Assembly (NCBI GenBank): GCA_030770425.1 | Contig: JASJFT010000010.1 | Coordinates: forward strand, 310,001-374,000 | Source of the DNA: Darksidea phi | Lineage: Eukaryota; Ascomycota; Dothideomycetes; Pleosporales; Lentitheciaceae | Length of the DNA stretch: 64,000 bases | Direction of reading: 5' to 3' | Part shown: in pieces, positions 32,857 to 47,400 of the stretch | Numbering within the stretch: position 1 is the first letter of the stretch | Layout of the letters: every line of letters begins with the position of its first letter | Notes under the pieces: generated by a model | What the model saw: only the letters and a program-made list of their open reading frames with translations | Databases searched by the model: none | Told to the model about the DNA's origin: nothing | Made by a program: the position numbers and the translations under genes

Positions 32857-35800
32857 ATGTCCTCACCTTCGGCACAGAAGCCGCCTCTACTCCCTTCCAC
32901 CTTCTCGCCCCCTCACCGACAGCTTCCAGGTCCTAATGCTTTCGCACTCGCCGCTCATGCAGATAAGTATGAAAAGAGGACGCAATTGCGAGGTTTTGCG
33001 CCCTCAAAGCGACACCACGTGCAAGACGGTGGATGCCGGCGAGAAGAGCATGTACAGGATGTTGTGCACCAGGGCCAGCCGCATGGTCAAGACAGTGGAC
33101 AACAGAGGCGCCCCCATACACACGATGGCTCTGAGACACCGCTCACCGCATCCTTCGACCATGACAATGGCCCGCGCCTTCCTCGTTCAAACTCCACTGC
33201 CAGGTATCGTGAGTCCGCCATGACCACCTTCACCAACCTCATGGATCAGGCACGGGGTGACATTTCTCCGAAGAAGTCGCAGAGAAAGTTAGATCACCCA
33301 CATGCGTTAGCACAGGCATCAACAGATAGTCGACATGGTTCGACAACCCGTTCAAAGCACTCTGGGCGGAGCAATCGCAGTGACTTGGCCGCCTTGGGAG
33401 AGGAGAATAGGACACTGCGTGGAGAGCTTGAGTCGCAGAAAGAGCGAAAGTATTTCAAGATGATGGGACAAGTCCCAGATACGCCGACACTTGGTGAGGA
33501 ACACACTGGAACTGGTTGTAGAGACATACTGACGGCCACAGGCACGCATGCCCCGGATAGCATGGTCAGCACAAGTGACTTGAGATTAAGCGGGTACGTC
33601 AAAGGTTCAAAACGCTGAGGTGACAACGATAGCTGACATTCCCCCATAGGGAATCTAAGGACTCAGACGCGGCTAAGAAACCAGTCCACGAAGAGCGAGC
33701 CGTCAAGAGCCCCAAGAAGAAGATTTTCGGCATGAGCATCCCAAGCTTCATGACATCCAACAATGCACCGTCCCCGGTCATGCCAGCTAAAGTTGCCAAA
33801 GTACTGGGAACGAGTCCGCCTAAGCATCGCTTCTCTCCACGTGGGTTGAAGCCTTCGGGATCCTCCCTACCGCTGCGATCAGACACGTCAACGTCGCTGC
33901 CGAACAAGCTGCACAACCAGTACACGCACCACAACCACAACCGCCGCCTCAACACCCCCAATCCCAGTAGCACGTCGAGGTCTCGTGTACGTGCTGCTAG
34001 TCGTAGGTCGCCCCCAGCCAAGGGAACTCAGTGGCCAAGCTCCAAACAAGCTGAGAGCTCTTTCCAGTCTGCGTCGGTTGCAGCACCGCCTATTCCGCCG
34101 GAGAAGGACACCCCCGAGCGAGTCAAGAACTGGCTCGCCCGTGGACCCCCGCGGGAAGAAGAAAAGGCCTATACCGGCGGTGGCATGAGGCTACACTTGC
34201 CCACTATGCAAATGCTAGATCCTGTGCCTTCGCGCGGTGGCGAGAGCCCGTCCAAGTTCTGTCCGCACGGTGCTAAAGACTACGTGACACTTGTCGACGG
34301 CGACCACATCAAGTCAGCATACGGAGTGGTTGAGCATACAGATACTGACCAAGAGGAAGAAGAAGAGGAAGAGGAGCTGCTGGAAGAGAATCATAGCGTC
34401 TCATTGGATGGACAGCACGAGATGCTCGAGCCGCTTCTGGCTCGGCGTCCTGACCGGTGGAGTAGCGACGGTCATGAGGTTGCTCCGCAGCCCCATATCA
34501 GCGCCCAGGGCCAAGAGCAGCTTGAGTATCTACCCGCGACTGTGTACTCGCCACCTGCAGCCCAGACGGCTGGCCGTGTCGGTAAGGGCAGCCCATCCAA
34601 GAAGGTGAGTCTCTCTCCATCCGCTCTTTCCTCAAGGTGCGGCTCAGACCACCGACGCTGTTACCCGCTTCACTCACCCGCTTCCTTATCCGTGCTCCAC
34701 TCCTTCACCATGACTTTGCAATCACTTTGACGGGCTCGCTGACGCCATGACGCAGACTGACGAAGACCGCCTGCCCTTCGAACTTCCGCCGAGAACATCG
34801 CGCACTCCCGAGAAGCACAGCCAAGGCTCGATCGGAGTCCTCTTCCAGGGCGAGGCAAACGAAATCGATCCAGCCTCGTCTACTAGGAGGATGCTCCAGA
34901 GCGGATCTGAGAGAGCATCCTCGCCACAAAAGACCGGCAACGAGAACAGCGTACCTAGTCTTGCACCGCGAATTTTGGAGAGCGCACTCCAAGCCGGCGG
35001 CCAGAACCCATTCGTCAACAACGGAACGCGCCCCGGTGGCATCCGGCAGTCTGCCTCGCAGTTGACAGATATGCTTAGTGGCGTGAGTCCCTCCAAGACT
35101 GGCTTTAGCGATTTCCAGCCCAACTGTCCAAGCGCTGTGCCGAGCCCGTTGCATCGAGTTCCTGGTCAACCGCCGCCAATGCTACCCAGCCGCACTGGCC
35201 TGCCCGCTTCGGTGCCGAACATGAACATGAACGATCATTTCTACGTAACCAACGAGCATATCGATGTGGTCGCATGCTCCCTTTACGACCATATTGCCAT
35301 GTGGACCAAGCGAGAGATGGGCGCTAGCTCTTCCAAGCACGATCAGCTTCTGTCCGTTGTTGGTCAGCGGTTCGAAGACATCAAGTCACAGATCAGTTCC
35401 ATCAGCGAGAAGGCCGACCACAGTGCGACTCAGAACTACAACCTAAGCCTGCAACTGGACAAGCTTTTGGACTTTATCAAAAAGGAGATTGTCGTGCCTA
35501 TGGAAGCTCAGACCAACAAGATGATGGGGATGGAGCAATCTATCAAGGAACTGCAGAAGACGATGCACGATCTGCAAAAGTCAGCCGAACGGAACAACGC
35601 TCCTGCCGGCTATCCCACCACGCAGAGCGGACCGCTGAGTTTCCCGCTGCCTAATCATCGCTCGCAACCCTCCCTAGCTGGTTATTACGATGAATCTGGA
35701 CGAGAGCCAATGCCACACCAACAGCAGATGCCTGGTTATGTGGAGGCAAGGCGATACGGCAATAACTACTTCAACCGCTCTGGGTACAGTGGTCGTGAGG

Positions 35801-35937
35801 GCAAAGACACCAGTCACCCATTCTCCAGCACTAATCCCTACAACATCAACCCGGGCCAAGTCAGCGGCGGCTTCGTTCAGGCCTTCCCGCCGTCTGACCA
35901 GCAGCACTACGGTTTCAACCAGGGACCGTCCCAATGA
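32857..35937 (+). CDS. Large low-complexity protein with C-terminal coiled coil, unknown function
   Basis: Three exons (32857-33593, 33650-34604, 34756-35937; introns 56 and 151 nt) give 957 residues with phases closing. Most of the protein is Ser/Pro/Arg-rich and probably disordered; several SPSKK, SPKKK and SPPK sites could be phosphorylated. A basic PKKKIFGMSIPSF motif and an acidic run of eight Glu are visible. The only ordered-looking part is about residues 720-860: NEHIDVVACSLYDHIAMWTKREM, then a heptad-like helix through ISSISEKADHSATQNYNLSL and QSIKELQKTMHDLQKS. The tail is Tyr/Gln/Pro/Gly-rich. I recognise no family. The stretch 32960-33200 reads less like protein in this frame, so a missed intron there is possible. 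Confidence 0.65.
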
Positions 35938-36765
35938 GTGGCTGCAGTCGAAGTCACAGAGACTCCCCTTCCAAAGCCGGCCGGGGCGCGTTGTGAGTTT
36001 GGTTTGTTTGTTTCGTGGACACGTTCGCCAACACTGGGCTGAACAGTATTGGCAGAAAACTAATGATGGCGGGATATGAAAGATATGGCGGCGGTCAGAT
36101 CATGTCATCTCTCGGTGCCTTTTGACGGCGCGCTACTGACGAACATTGCCCTTATGAGAGCCGGGCCTGCTTGGCGTAAGCCGAGCTCTGGGGAGCGGTG
36201 GATGGAGTCGATCGGTAGAAAAAGAAACTTGCTGTAATGAGGTTGGGTGGCACATGCGAAAGTGTGACGCTTGGTATGTGTGATTCAAAATGCAAACGGT
36301 GACATGGTCCAAATGTTTGATGTCTGCCATGTCAAAGTGAGCAAGTCATGCTGTGATACAGGGACTGCATTAGACGCGTGCTAATTACCTGCATCTACAT
36401 ACCGCGCCTAATCTTAGCAAGCAATCTAGCCCTTCCAAGGATTCGTGCCCCAACGCGGTCCTCCTATAGGTCAGAGACGGATGTTGGCTTTGGATAGGGT
36501 CGCGGTTAGCGGTGATGGCCTATTGACCTCAACAGTCACCAGCAGCGTGCATCCATTCTGCTCTACAGGTCAACACGCACCGCTCCACGGACATGGAGAC
36601 AGGCTCGTGCTAGTGTAGACCGGCGTTGGATGTTCTTGTGGGCTCGCGCTTCCCCACGCTTGTCCGAAACAATATCGGATCGAGCACAGTCCAGGTGTTA
36701 CCCGCATGCCCGCATGCACGGCGAGCGAAACACGACAGTGCCGCTGCAGCGTATCTTACAACATC
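35938..36765. other. Intergenic, nothing recognised
   Basis: 3' flank of the preceding gene and promoter of the kinase gene; no supported feature. Confidence 0.4.
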
Positions 36766-38909
<2,144 letters not shown>

Positions 38910-40140
38910 TCGTTAGAGAGGAGAAGCTCTCAACCGCTTCGAGTGCTTGCTCGTGACGAGCATCAGATGCCTCCGCCACCCTTGTCGGGCCATTGTACTA
39001 ATATCGCATCGTTTATTTCGTCATATCTCATCCATTTTGTGCAAGAGAAGAGGAAGAGGCACAGGCATAGGCTGGATGGGCAACCGGGGGAACAAGGGTT
39101 TACGAAAGGTCATGAGATACCCCAGATGCCCATTCTCAACACGAAGAGACATTCGATTCTTCATCGACCGTTGCACTTGCTCGACCACGACGACGTCCAA
39201 ACCCAATACCCTAACAGAGACCTAGCTGCCTCCTTGCTATTCTAGCTGTCGTTTCCTGTGCGTTTTTCGTTGCCTACTTTTGATATCCATGTCTATTTGT
39301 CTTCAGCGTATACCTGACTTTGCATTTACCGCCATCCTCTATCGCTTTCCTCCCTCCAATCCCTCGTTATCGGGCATCTAGACAAAAGCGGGCCTTTTGG
39401 TCTCTTCTTGGGTCAGGTTTGAATATCCACGGGCTTGTGGGTGATAGAACAAAATGGAAGATTCCGGTGTAGAAATGGGCTATTGACAAGTGATGTCGTG
39501 TGACTTGGCTACTCTTGGCCGAGATTGTCTATGTTGCTCTTCAGAGGGGAATAAGTATACGCAATTCACATGACATCTTCTCTAAATGGTGCTTTGCTCT
39601 GCGTTCAAGATGGGTAGGCAGGGGCGGAGACATCAAAGCGGCAGAAGATGAGAAATATTACCAGGTCCGACGTCGCATGCGGAGGAGACGGTGGCCGAAG
39701 AAGATCGATAGCGTGGTTAGCCAATCAAAACAGTGCCTTTGATCACCATGAGATAAAATTTGGCATTTGGCGCTGCGTCATTGTGAGCTAACACTGATAC
39801 AGCTAGTGCGACGCAGCTATCTCGACAACTTTGACTGTGACCAACCCCTCTCCGTCCACAGAAACTCTCTCCACCTCATCACCGCTCTCAGCCTTCGCAC
39901 AATCTTCAAAGGGTTATTGTGCCCGCTCTGTACTGACATCGTCGACCCTTTCTTTGCCGCGCTTATGCGTGCTGTCTCCATCTTCACTTCCCAGGTGCGT
40001 GTCTGAGTAGCCCTCGCTTCGGTCCTTATCACACGCCTAACACACACCGTCTGTTCGCCGCGCCCTAACCGGCCTGTCAAGACTTTCCTCAATGACATGC
40101 CAATTCCTCTTCCTCGTTCTGCCTTTTGCTTTGAATGACC
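38910..40140. other. Intergenic region and leader of cpa1
   Basis: No supported protein gene. The last 130 bp are pyrimidine-rich and probably leader. Two further ATGs precede the attenuator uORF: 40092 (its frame ends at 40148, overlapping the uORF start) and 40097 (ends 40138). Whether they are transcribed is unknown. Confidence 0.4.
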
Positions 40141-40257
40141 ATGGCTAATCGGTTACCACAGGACTACATCTCAGGTATGCTGCCGCCAGCAAACTGTGTT
40201 TCAATACGACAAACTAACACATTGACAGACCACCTGTGGAAGGCTTCAGTAAACTAA
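40141..40257 (+). CDS. Arginine attenuator peptide (AAP) uORF of cpa1, split by an intron
   Basis: ATG at 40141, exon 40141-40174, intron 40175-40228 (GTATGC..CAG with ACTAACA branch-like site), exon 40229-40257. The spliced peptide has 20 residues: it begins MANRL, continues PQDYISDHLWK and ends ASVN before TAA. This matches the conserved core of Neurospora arg-2 (SQDYLSDHLWRALNA) and yeast CPA1 (CQDYISDHIWKTSSH) attenuator peptides. The Asp of SDHLW is assembled across the splice. The Asp known to be essential (QDY) is at position 8, against 12 in Neurospora and 13 in yeast, so the N-terminus is short. The spacing from Trp to stop (five residues) is kept. Such peptides stall ribosomes at the stop codon when arginine is high and reduce translation of the main ORF, which starts 59 nt later. 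Confidence 0.9.
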   Translation: MANRLPQDYISGMLPPANCVSIRQTNTLTDHLWKASVN

Positions 40258-40316
40258 ACTTTACAACACCAACGCACTCTAACGACCTCAATAAACCGCC
40301 GAGTCCTCTATTCAAC

Positions 40317-41823
40317 ATGATGTCGCACTACCTCAAGCCTGCCACGGTACGGTCCGCGAGTGTCCTGGGACAAGTGACAAAGAACCGCACACAAGCCCGC
40401 TTCATGGCCTCTGTGCACACCACTACACCCCGTCAAGTGCCCACACCCCAGCGAAAGCCTACACCAATCTCCACCGAGCGAGCAACATTCACAATCAAGG
40501 TGCGTGTATTTCAATATGGCTGTGCATTCCACATCACTCACCGCCATTTAGAATGGGCCAGTCTTTTCCGGAAAGTCCTTTGGCGCTAAAACCAACATCT
40601 CCGGTGAGGCCGTCTTCACCACCTCCCTCGTTGGCTACCCCGAGTCGATGACCGATCCCTCCTACCGTGGCCAGATTCTCGTCTTCACCCAGCCCCTCAT
40701 CGGCAACTACGGCGTGCCCTCTGCCACTCGAGACGAGCATGGCTTGCTCCGGTACTTTGAGTCCCCCAACATTCAGGCGTCTGGAATTGTTGTCCAGGAC
40801 TACGCCGTTAGGCACAGCCACTGGACTGCTGTAGAGAGTCTTGCCCAGTGGTGCGCTCGGGAGGGTGTACCTGCCATCTCTGGTGTCGACACCCGCGAGG
40901 TGGTGACTTATCTTCGTGAACAGGGTTCTTCGCTGGCTCGCATCTCTATCGGCGAGGAGTATGATGCGGATGAAGATGAGGCCTATATGGATCCTGAAGC
41001 CATCAACCTCGTCCGCAGGGTCAGCACCAAGGCCCCATTTCATGTGAGCTCGTCTCTTGGGGACATGCACGTCGCTTTGATCGACTGTGGTGTGAAGGAA
41101 AACATCCTTCGTAGCCTTGTATCCCGAGGTGCTAGTGTCACTGCTTTTCCCTTCGACTACCCGATCCACAAAGTTGCCCACCACTTCGACGGTGTCTTCA
41201 TCTCCAACGGACCGGGCGACCCAACTCATTGCACTTCCACCGTTTACAACCTCCGCAAACTGTTCGAAAGCTCACAGATTCCAGTCATGGGCATCTGCAT
41301 GGGCCACCAGCTCATCGCTCTCGCGGCTGGTGCCAAAACGATAAAGCTGAAGTACGGAAACCGTGCCCACAACATCCCGGCGCTCGATCTTACAACCGGC
41401 AAGTGTCACATCACCTCGCAAAACCACGGCTACGCTGTCGACCCCACGACCCTCTCCAAGGACTGGAGGGAGTACTTTACCAACCTTAACGACCAGTCCA
41501 ATGAAGGCCTCATCCACAACTCCCGTCCCATCTTCAGCGCCCAGTTCCATCCCGAAGCCAAGGGAGGACCGCTCGATTCCGCTTACCTCTTCGACAAGTA
41601 CATGGATAGCGTCAAGAAGTACAAAGATCATCAGGCTATGTTCTCTGACAGGAACAACAAGCCAAGCCCGCTGCTCGTGGACTTGTTGAGCAAGGTGCGT
41701 GTTGGTGTGCATCCTGCGCAGCCGGATTATGAGGGTGGGCATGCGGTGGGGAAGGTTGAGAGCGAGATTGTGATGGACAGGGAGGGAACGCCCGCGCCGC
41801 AGGCTGTTGCTGCTGCTGCGTGA
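40317..41823 (+). CDS. CPA1: Carbamoyl-phosphate synthase, arginine-specific, small (glutaminase) chain
   Basis: Two exons, 40317-40499 and 40552-41823 (52-nt intron, phase 0), 484 residues. A Met-rich start ([20 protein letters not shown]) and basic, Ser/Thr-rich first 55 residues look like a mitochondrial presequence. The CPSase small-chain N-domain runs from [21 protein letters not shown] through SGVDTREV. The class I glutamine amidotransferase domain has [21 protein letters not shown], nucleophile Cys310 in [14 protein letters not shown], and His394/Glu396 in FHPEAKGGP. It releases ammonia from glutamine for carbamoyl phosphate synthesis with the large chain, the first committed step toward arginine. 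Translation is probably controlled by the AAP uORF upstream. A second ATG follows immediately at 40320. Confidence 0.97.
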
Positions 41824-42236
41824 GCATGTGATGAGGGAATTTGATTTGCCTTGTGGGTAGTTCCAAGGTGTATACTTTGGCAATTCTAGGAGTGGGATGT
41901 GGCGTCTCTATGTGTATTTACAACCAAAACAGATTAATACTTCTCAGTCAAGTTTAAACCGTATTTTGCTTGCATTTTTCGATTCAAATATATTTTTACC
42001 GCAAGAATCATCCATATCACTATAATATGTAGCTATGCATATGATCTAATAGAAGTACTTCCTTGTAAAGCCGCTTGAGTAGCTGGTAATGGTGGAATAT
42101 GTGGGCGCTAAAGGGTACCTTCCTATCTCACTACACTCTACATCTCCCACCCATGCATCGACGCTAGAAAGTAATATTATCTAGCCTTTGCTTGGTCCTC
42201 TCCGCCGTGTTATAATCCATCTGCATCACTTGGTAT
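41824..42236. other. Short convergent intergenic region
   Basis: 3' ends of cpa1 (+) and the MIT/coiled-coil gene (-) face each other; AT-rich with AATAT/AATAAT-like words, fitting 3' UTRs. No gene. Confidence 0.5.
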
Positions 42237-44069
42237 CTATGCCTTCCCAAAGCCCGGCTCTTCAACAATCTGGCTTCCCTCAACCTCCGTTTCCTCCTCC
42301 ACATCCCCGGTCTCGCTATCCTTTGCAGAATCGCCAGCTTTTACCTCTGCCAGCTTCCTGTCCCTCCTCTCTTGCTCTTTCTTTCTTGCCCCGGCCTTCA
42401 ACTTCTCCCATTGTTCCCTGTATCGAGCCAAGACTTGCGCGTTCCGCTCATTCTGGCGAGCCAAGGCGTCATTGTTGGATGTGAGCTCACTGAGCTTGGC
42501 GGTTTGAGCGGAGAGCATAGCTTCGAGTTCCGCAATACGTTTTGACGTTTCCGGATCAGGTTGTGATTGGGCGGGTGGTGCAAGTGTAGATGGTGATACG
42601 GTCGTTGGTGAGTTTAGAGCTGAGGGGATGGCGTTCGCACCCATGGCCAGTGCCTGCGCCATAGCTGAAGGGTCACTAGGCATTTTGCGGGCGCGGAAGG
42701 ATTGAGCGAGGGCGTTGTAGGACGATTGAGATGTCGTTTCCCACATCAGGAGACGTTTGGATTGCTTGTCTACTGTACTTTTTAGTGTTTCGTTTTCCAG
42801 GCTTAGTTCTTCCAGTGTACGAAGGCCTGCGCCACGACCGGCTGCTATGGTTCGAGCGGCAGTAACACCCGCATTGGATTTGCTCCGTGAGTGCGGGCGG
42901 CGTGATGCTGTCGGCGAAGGTGGGCCAACTGTCTCGCGGGCATCGACGAATTCCTCGTGGGAAGAGCCTTTAAGGCCTGAGCCGGATTCGTTGTCTCCCT
43001 CCTCGATGGAGTCGAGATGCGGGTTTTGCGCTGCGTGGTGCGGATGGTGTGCATTTGGGTTTTGTAGTATATTGGCATATGAGACGGTGCCGCCTGAGGT
43101 GGGCACAAGATAAAAGGACTCGTTGGTTGCGTAGGGGCCGAGCGGGGCGGTGCCGTCTTCGCGGAGGGCACGGAGAGCGGGTTTGCTGATCAAGGCTGCG
43201 AGGTCCGGCTCGGAGGACTTGACAGTGCGGGAGGCTTCGGGGGAGGTGTTTCTGCTCTTGGATTTCGAGGCCTTTTCCTTTGGGGGGGAAGGCTCAGAAA
43301 CTGGGTTTGGTGGTGTGGAGTTGAGAGGCAGAGATGTGAAGGCCAAGGGGGCGCTGATGGCTGATATGACGCCTCCAAAAGCCGTGTAGAAGCGGCGGAA
43401 GTTGTCTTCGGTGGACGAAGGAGCGGACTGGCTGCTGGTGAAAGCTTTCCCTTCCTGCTTCGCTGACGGTGGGGCGTCTCTGCGCTTGTCGCTCTCCGCC
43501 TTCCGGCTCTGGCGCTCGAGCATATCACGAACGGGAGTCGAAGGGCTCTCATTGCGATTTGCGAGGGCGTTGGTAACCGACACAGGTGCCGCGCTCGGCG
43601 TGCCCCGACGTGGGCCGGGAATACCACGCTTCTCGGCGAGGTTGCTGGCTATGGAGGGTTGCGGGAGCCTGCGACGGGATGGTGCGCGTGTCGGCGAGGA
43701 GGTAGAGGGTGAGGCATTTCGGGCGGTAGAGCCTTTGGGCGGCGGAGAGGCAGCGGCATCCTCGGCCTGCGTCGTATCCTTCTTCTTCTCCCTCTTCCGC
43801 GGGGGTTCTTTGATCAGGCCGGCGAGCTTGCGGTGGTGGTCTTCGAGCAGGCCGAGGATGCGCAGTGCCTATACCGACATCAGCTGGCGAGGCAGATGCT
43901 CTGGAGATGTGCTACCCACCTCGGCATTATGGGTGTCCTGGGCGGCTTCATGGAAGGAAAAGGCGGCTAGCTCGTGCTCGTGCCCTGCGGTCGCGATACT
44001 GTTCCCATAGGTCGCCGTTGCAGCGTTGCGGACATGCTCGTGAGCCTTGGTGAGGTGTGCGGACTCCAT
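42237..44069 (-). CDS. MIT-domain and coiled-coil protein, possible Atg38/NRBF2 relative
   Basis: Two minus-strand exons, 44069-43920 and 43868-42237 (51-nt intron), 593 residues. Residues 1-75 (HLTKAHEHVRNAATATYGNS... AALRILGLLEDHHRKLAGLI) look like a three-helix MIT domain. A long Ser/Pro/Arg-rich linker follows, then a short conserved-looking PYATNESFYLVPTSGGTVSYANIL segment. Helical coiled coils come next: LEELSLENETLKSTVDKQSK with an ALAQSFRARK stretch, and a second from KRIAELEAMLSAQ to WEKLKAGARKK. The C-terminus is acidic. MIT plus coiled coil is the plan of Atg38/NRBF2, the PI3-kinase complex I subunit in autophagy, but MIT proteins are varied, so I leave the symbol empty. It shares a 425-bp divergent promoter with the sterol-carrier gene. 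Confidence 0.7.
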
Positions 44070-44494
44070 GGTGCAAGCGTCTCTGCGCAGCGGTCATGAT
44101 GGGTGAAGGATGGTGCGTGTCGGTGAATGCCTTGGCTTTGGCGTGCTGGTGAGCTCGCTAAGGGAAGCCCCATGACGCTGATCACACAAGCACGGGGAAC
44201 CGGCGTTCAAGCGATCGACTGGTGGCGGGCACCAGAACAGCGTCCAGCACCAAAGCTGACTACTTCGTCCCAGCCCGCCGCAGCTGAGCCCGCTCTTCTT
44301 CATCTCCGATGGCTCTCGTGGCATTGCAGCCTACATCCACCGCAGCCCCTTGCTAAGAGCGACGCGATCACACCGCCATCGACATCATCCATCGCCGCGA
44401 CATTGCCATGCCCGCGTGATTGCTCCTCGTCGCACCCATATCGAACCAACCTCCGCACCCCCGCGGCGCTGAATCAAGACCATTTACAATCGCA
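44070..44494. promoter_or_regulatory. Divergent promoter region
   Basis: 425 bp separating the start codons of the MIT/coiled-coil gene (-) and the Lam-type sterol-carrier gene (+), so both promoters must overlap or lie within it unless their leaders are long. No specific motif assigned. Confidence 0.5.
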
Positions 44495-47400
44495 ATGGCT
44501 GCTTCCGAGCGCGCCCGGAGCACCACGTCGTCGCTGGGCCCCAGCAGTAGAGACGCCTCGCTCGCCGCGCCAGTCGACCGGAGACTGTCCAAGGGCGGCG
44601 TCAGCTCGACTGCGACATCGGTGACGGGCAGCGACAGTCCAGGCGACGGCGACCTCCACGCTTCTGGAGACGGTGCATTGGACAGGTTCATTCATCGCGG
44701 CTCCGAGGACAACCAGAGCGAGACATCGTCCCACCGCCGGAAGATGTCTAAGCTGTTCAAAGGACGCCGCAAGAGTCGGCGGAAGTCTATGCAAGGCGAC
44801 GTCTCGCCGGGCGAGATAATGGGCGACGCCCCCCCGCTGCCAGACATGCCCGACATCAGACTGCACGAGGATGCGCGCTACCAGAGCGAAGAATCACTCG
44901 GCCTGCACAAAAGCGTGGCTAGCAGCCTCTTGACCGAAGACTCGGATGCAGAATCGTGAGTTGCCATCTTTTTACGCCCTGTCTAGTCTTATTAATATCT
45001 GCGACGCGACTGTCTCGGGGATGCTGCGGGCAACGTGGACATCTGGCAAAGCGGCAAGAGCTTGGACACCGCGGCGGCCCCCATGCATGTTCTAGCCTTC
45101 CCATCTTTCCCCACCTGCATCACCGCAAGCATTCCGTACCCAGACCATTCGCTCCGTTCTTCTAGTCCTCGTCATTTGTGATACCCCAGACCCATCGTTT
45201 TTATCCTCTTTGTTCATCTGACCATATAACGCACTCGGCTTGCGCCTCACCGCTAACTCACCATCATAGCTCACCGGTGCGGCCTGGGATTTCACCACAT
45301 CAATCGCACACGGGTTACTTGACGCTGTCGTCGCCCCTCATCACCTCCGAAACTGTCGATTCCTCAGATGCAACCCTCGTAGACTCCGCCACTTCCGCCG
45401 ACGAAGTGCTTGCTCCACGACAAGCCAGAACCATTGACGTCGTTGCGAACAAGCGGGGCGGCTCGCCAGTTGGCAAGCTTAAGGAAGCTTTTGCTCCAAC
45501 ACGTCGTTCGACTTCGCCCAAGACTGCAGGAGGGACCATAACAGAGGCCTCGCGGCCAAGCACCAGCGGAGGCCTTGGTGCGCTTTTTGGGGGGAAGAAG
45601 CGGGAGACGAAGATCTTGGATGACGCCGTGCTTCAGGCCTCACCACCGCAAATTCACGTTACAAAAGACACACATTCGACACCTTCGCTACCGTCAACTG
45701 CTCCTAAACGAATCATCACACAGACCCCAGCGACCCCGCCGAATACCACTGATGCGCCGACAACACTTGTAACTCCACCGACCCCAACAGATGCAAGGCC
45801 TGCTTCTCTTGCCAGTCCAACTACAATCTCCAAGGCAGGCTCGTCGCAGTCGAACTCCAACGTTGTCGTGTCCCCCTCGGGGAATATGATATCGCACCGA
45901 CGCGCGCGTTCAGCTACAAATCCTCCCAGTAAACTCTCAAACTCCATATCAGCACCATTGACGCCTACACTCGAAGAAGCCAAAACTCCTGGTGGAACAG
46001 CTCTACCTCCGCAGTCTTCCAGCGGCTTTTTCTCGTCCGTATTCTCCGCGGCACAAAACGCTGCTACTTCGCTGAGCACTTCTATCGCCAACTCCACTAC
46101 TGTCAACAAAAACAAACCGGGGATCCAGCAGAAAGCTGAAGATAAGAAATCCGACGAGGTAAGTGCCGAAGAAGTGATTGGACCCGATACCAGCGAGACT
46201 GGAAGCACAGGGACGGAGAAGCGCAGACTGGCAGTTGAAACCCTTGGATCTGGAAACCTGAGCCTGGCGCAGCTAGGGTTTAGCGATAGCGAGAACCCCA
46301 GCCCTATGTCTTCCCAGACCCATCTTCCCCTAAAGTCGGATGAGGCTTCGGCCAAGGCTGAGGATCTGGCGGCCGCACAAGCTGTATTTGCGGCGTATGC
46401 AGCAGAGAAGCCTGCGACTGAAAACAATGACCGCCCGCGAGCGCTCACCGCAGGCACGACAGCATCTGGAGGCGCAGTCTCGCCGCCTCGCCAACCTGAA
46501 ATAACCGACTCACCTGCGCAATCGTCCATCCAGCGACAGGGTAGTATCAGAAGTCGGATAAGCGGTGGTCGAAGGAGACGGCATAGGGGCAGCTCCGCCA
46601 CTACCGGTCATACGATAGCTGCCGCAGTCGGCGCTAGCACAAGCACATTGGCCCCTCAAGCTGCATTGAGCGGTCAGCGACTTAATGGGACAGGCTTCGC
46701 CGTTGCATCGCCGAAACGAAACCGAGATTTTCATAATCTGTTCAAGAGCGTGCCTGAAGATGACTACCTCATTGAAGATTACAGTGCGGCGCTGCAAAAA
46801 GAGATCCTGCTTCATGGGCGCCTTTACGTCTCTGAAGGCCATCTATGTTTTTCGAGCAATATTCTGGGTTGGGTAACGAATCTAGTCATAAGCTTTGACG
46901 AGGTGGTGTCAGTCGAGAAAAAGTCCACGGCTGTGGTATTCCCCAACGCGATTGTAATCCAGACGCTGCACGCTCGAAATGTGTTTGCATCCTTTCTCAC
47001 TCGCGACTCTACATATGATCTGATCATTGGCATCTGGAAGATTTCACACCCCAATTTGAAGTCATCTCTCAACGGAGTTGCCCTTGATGGTTCTGCTGGA
47101 ACTGGCGATAAGACAGAAAAGGCCGAATCTGTCGGCAGTGAAGATGGCTCAGAGCAGGATTCCGATGACGAAGTCTACGATGAGGATGCAGAAGAAGAGG
47201 AGGGCATGAGCTTTACAGAAGCGGGCGAAGGCAGCGTTGCCGGTAGCGAGCTAGACTCGGTACATGGAGACGCTCGAAAAGTCAGTGGAACTGTAGCGCA
47301 AGCCGTCAGCGGAGGAACTGCGAAGTTAAGCGATAGTGCCGAAGCTGCTGTAAATGGTATTACATCGGGCCAGGACTACCCTGGCGGAGCGACGCATGTA

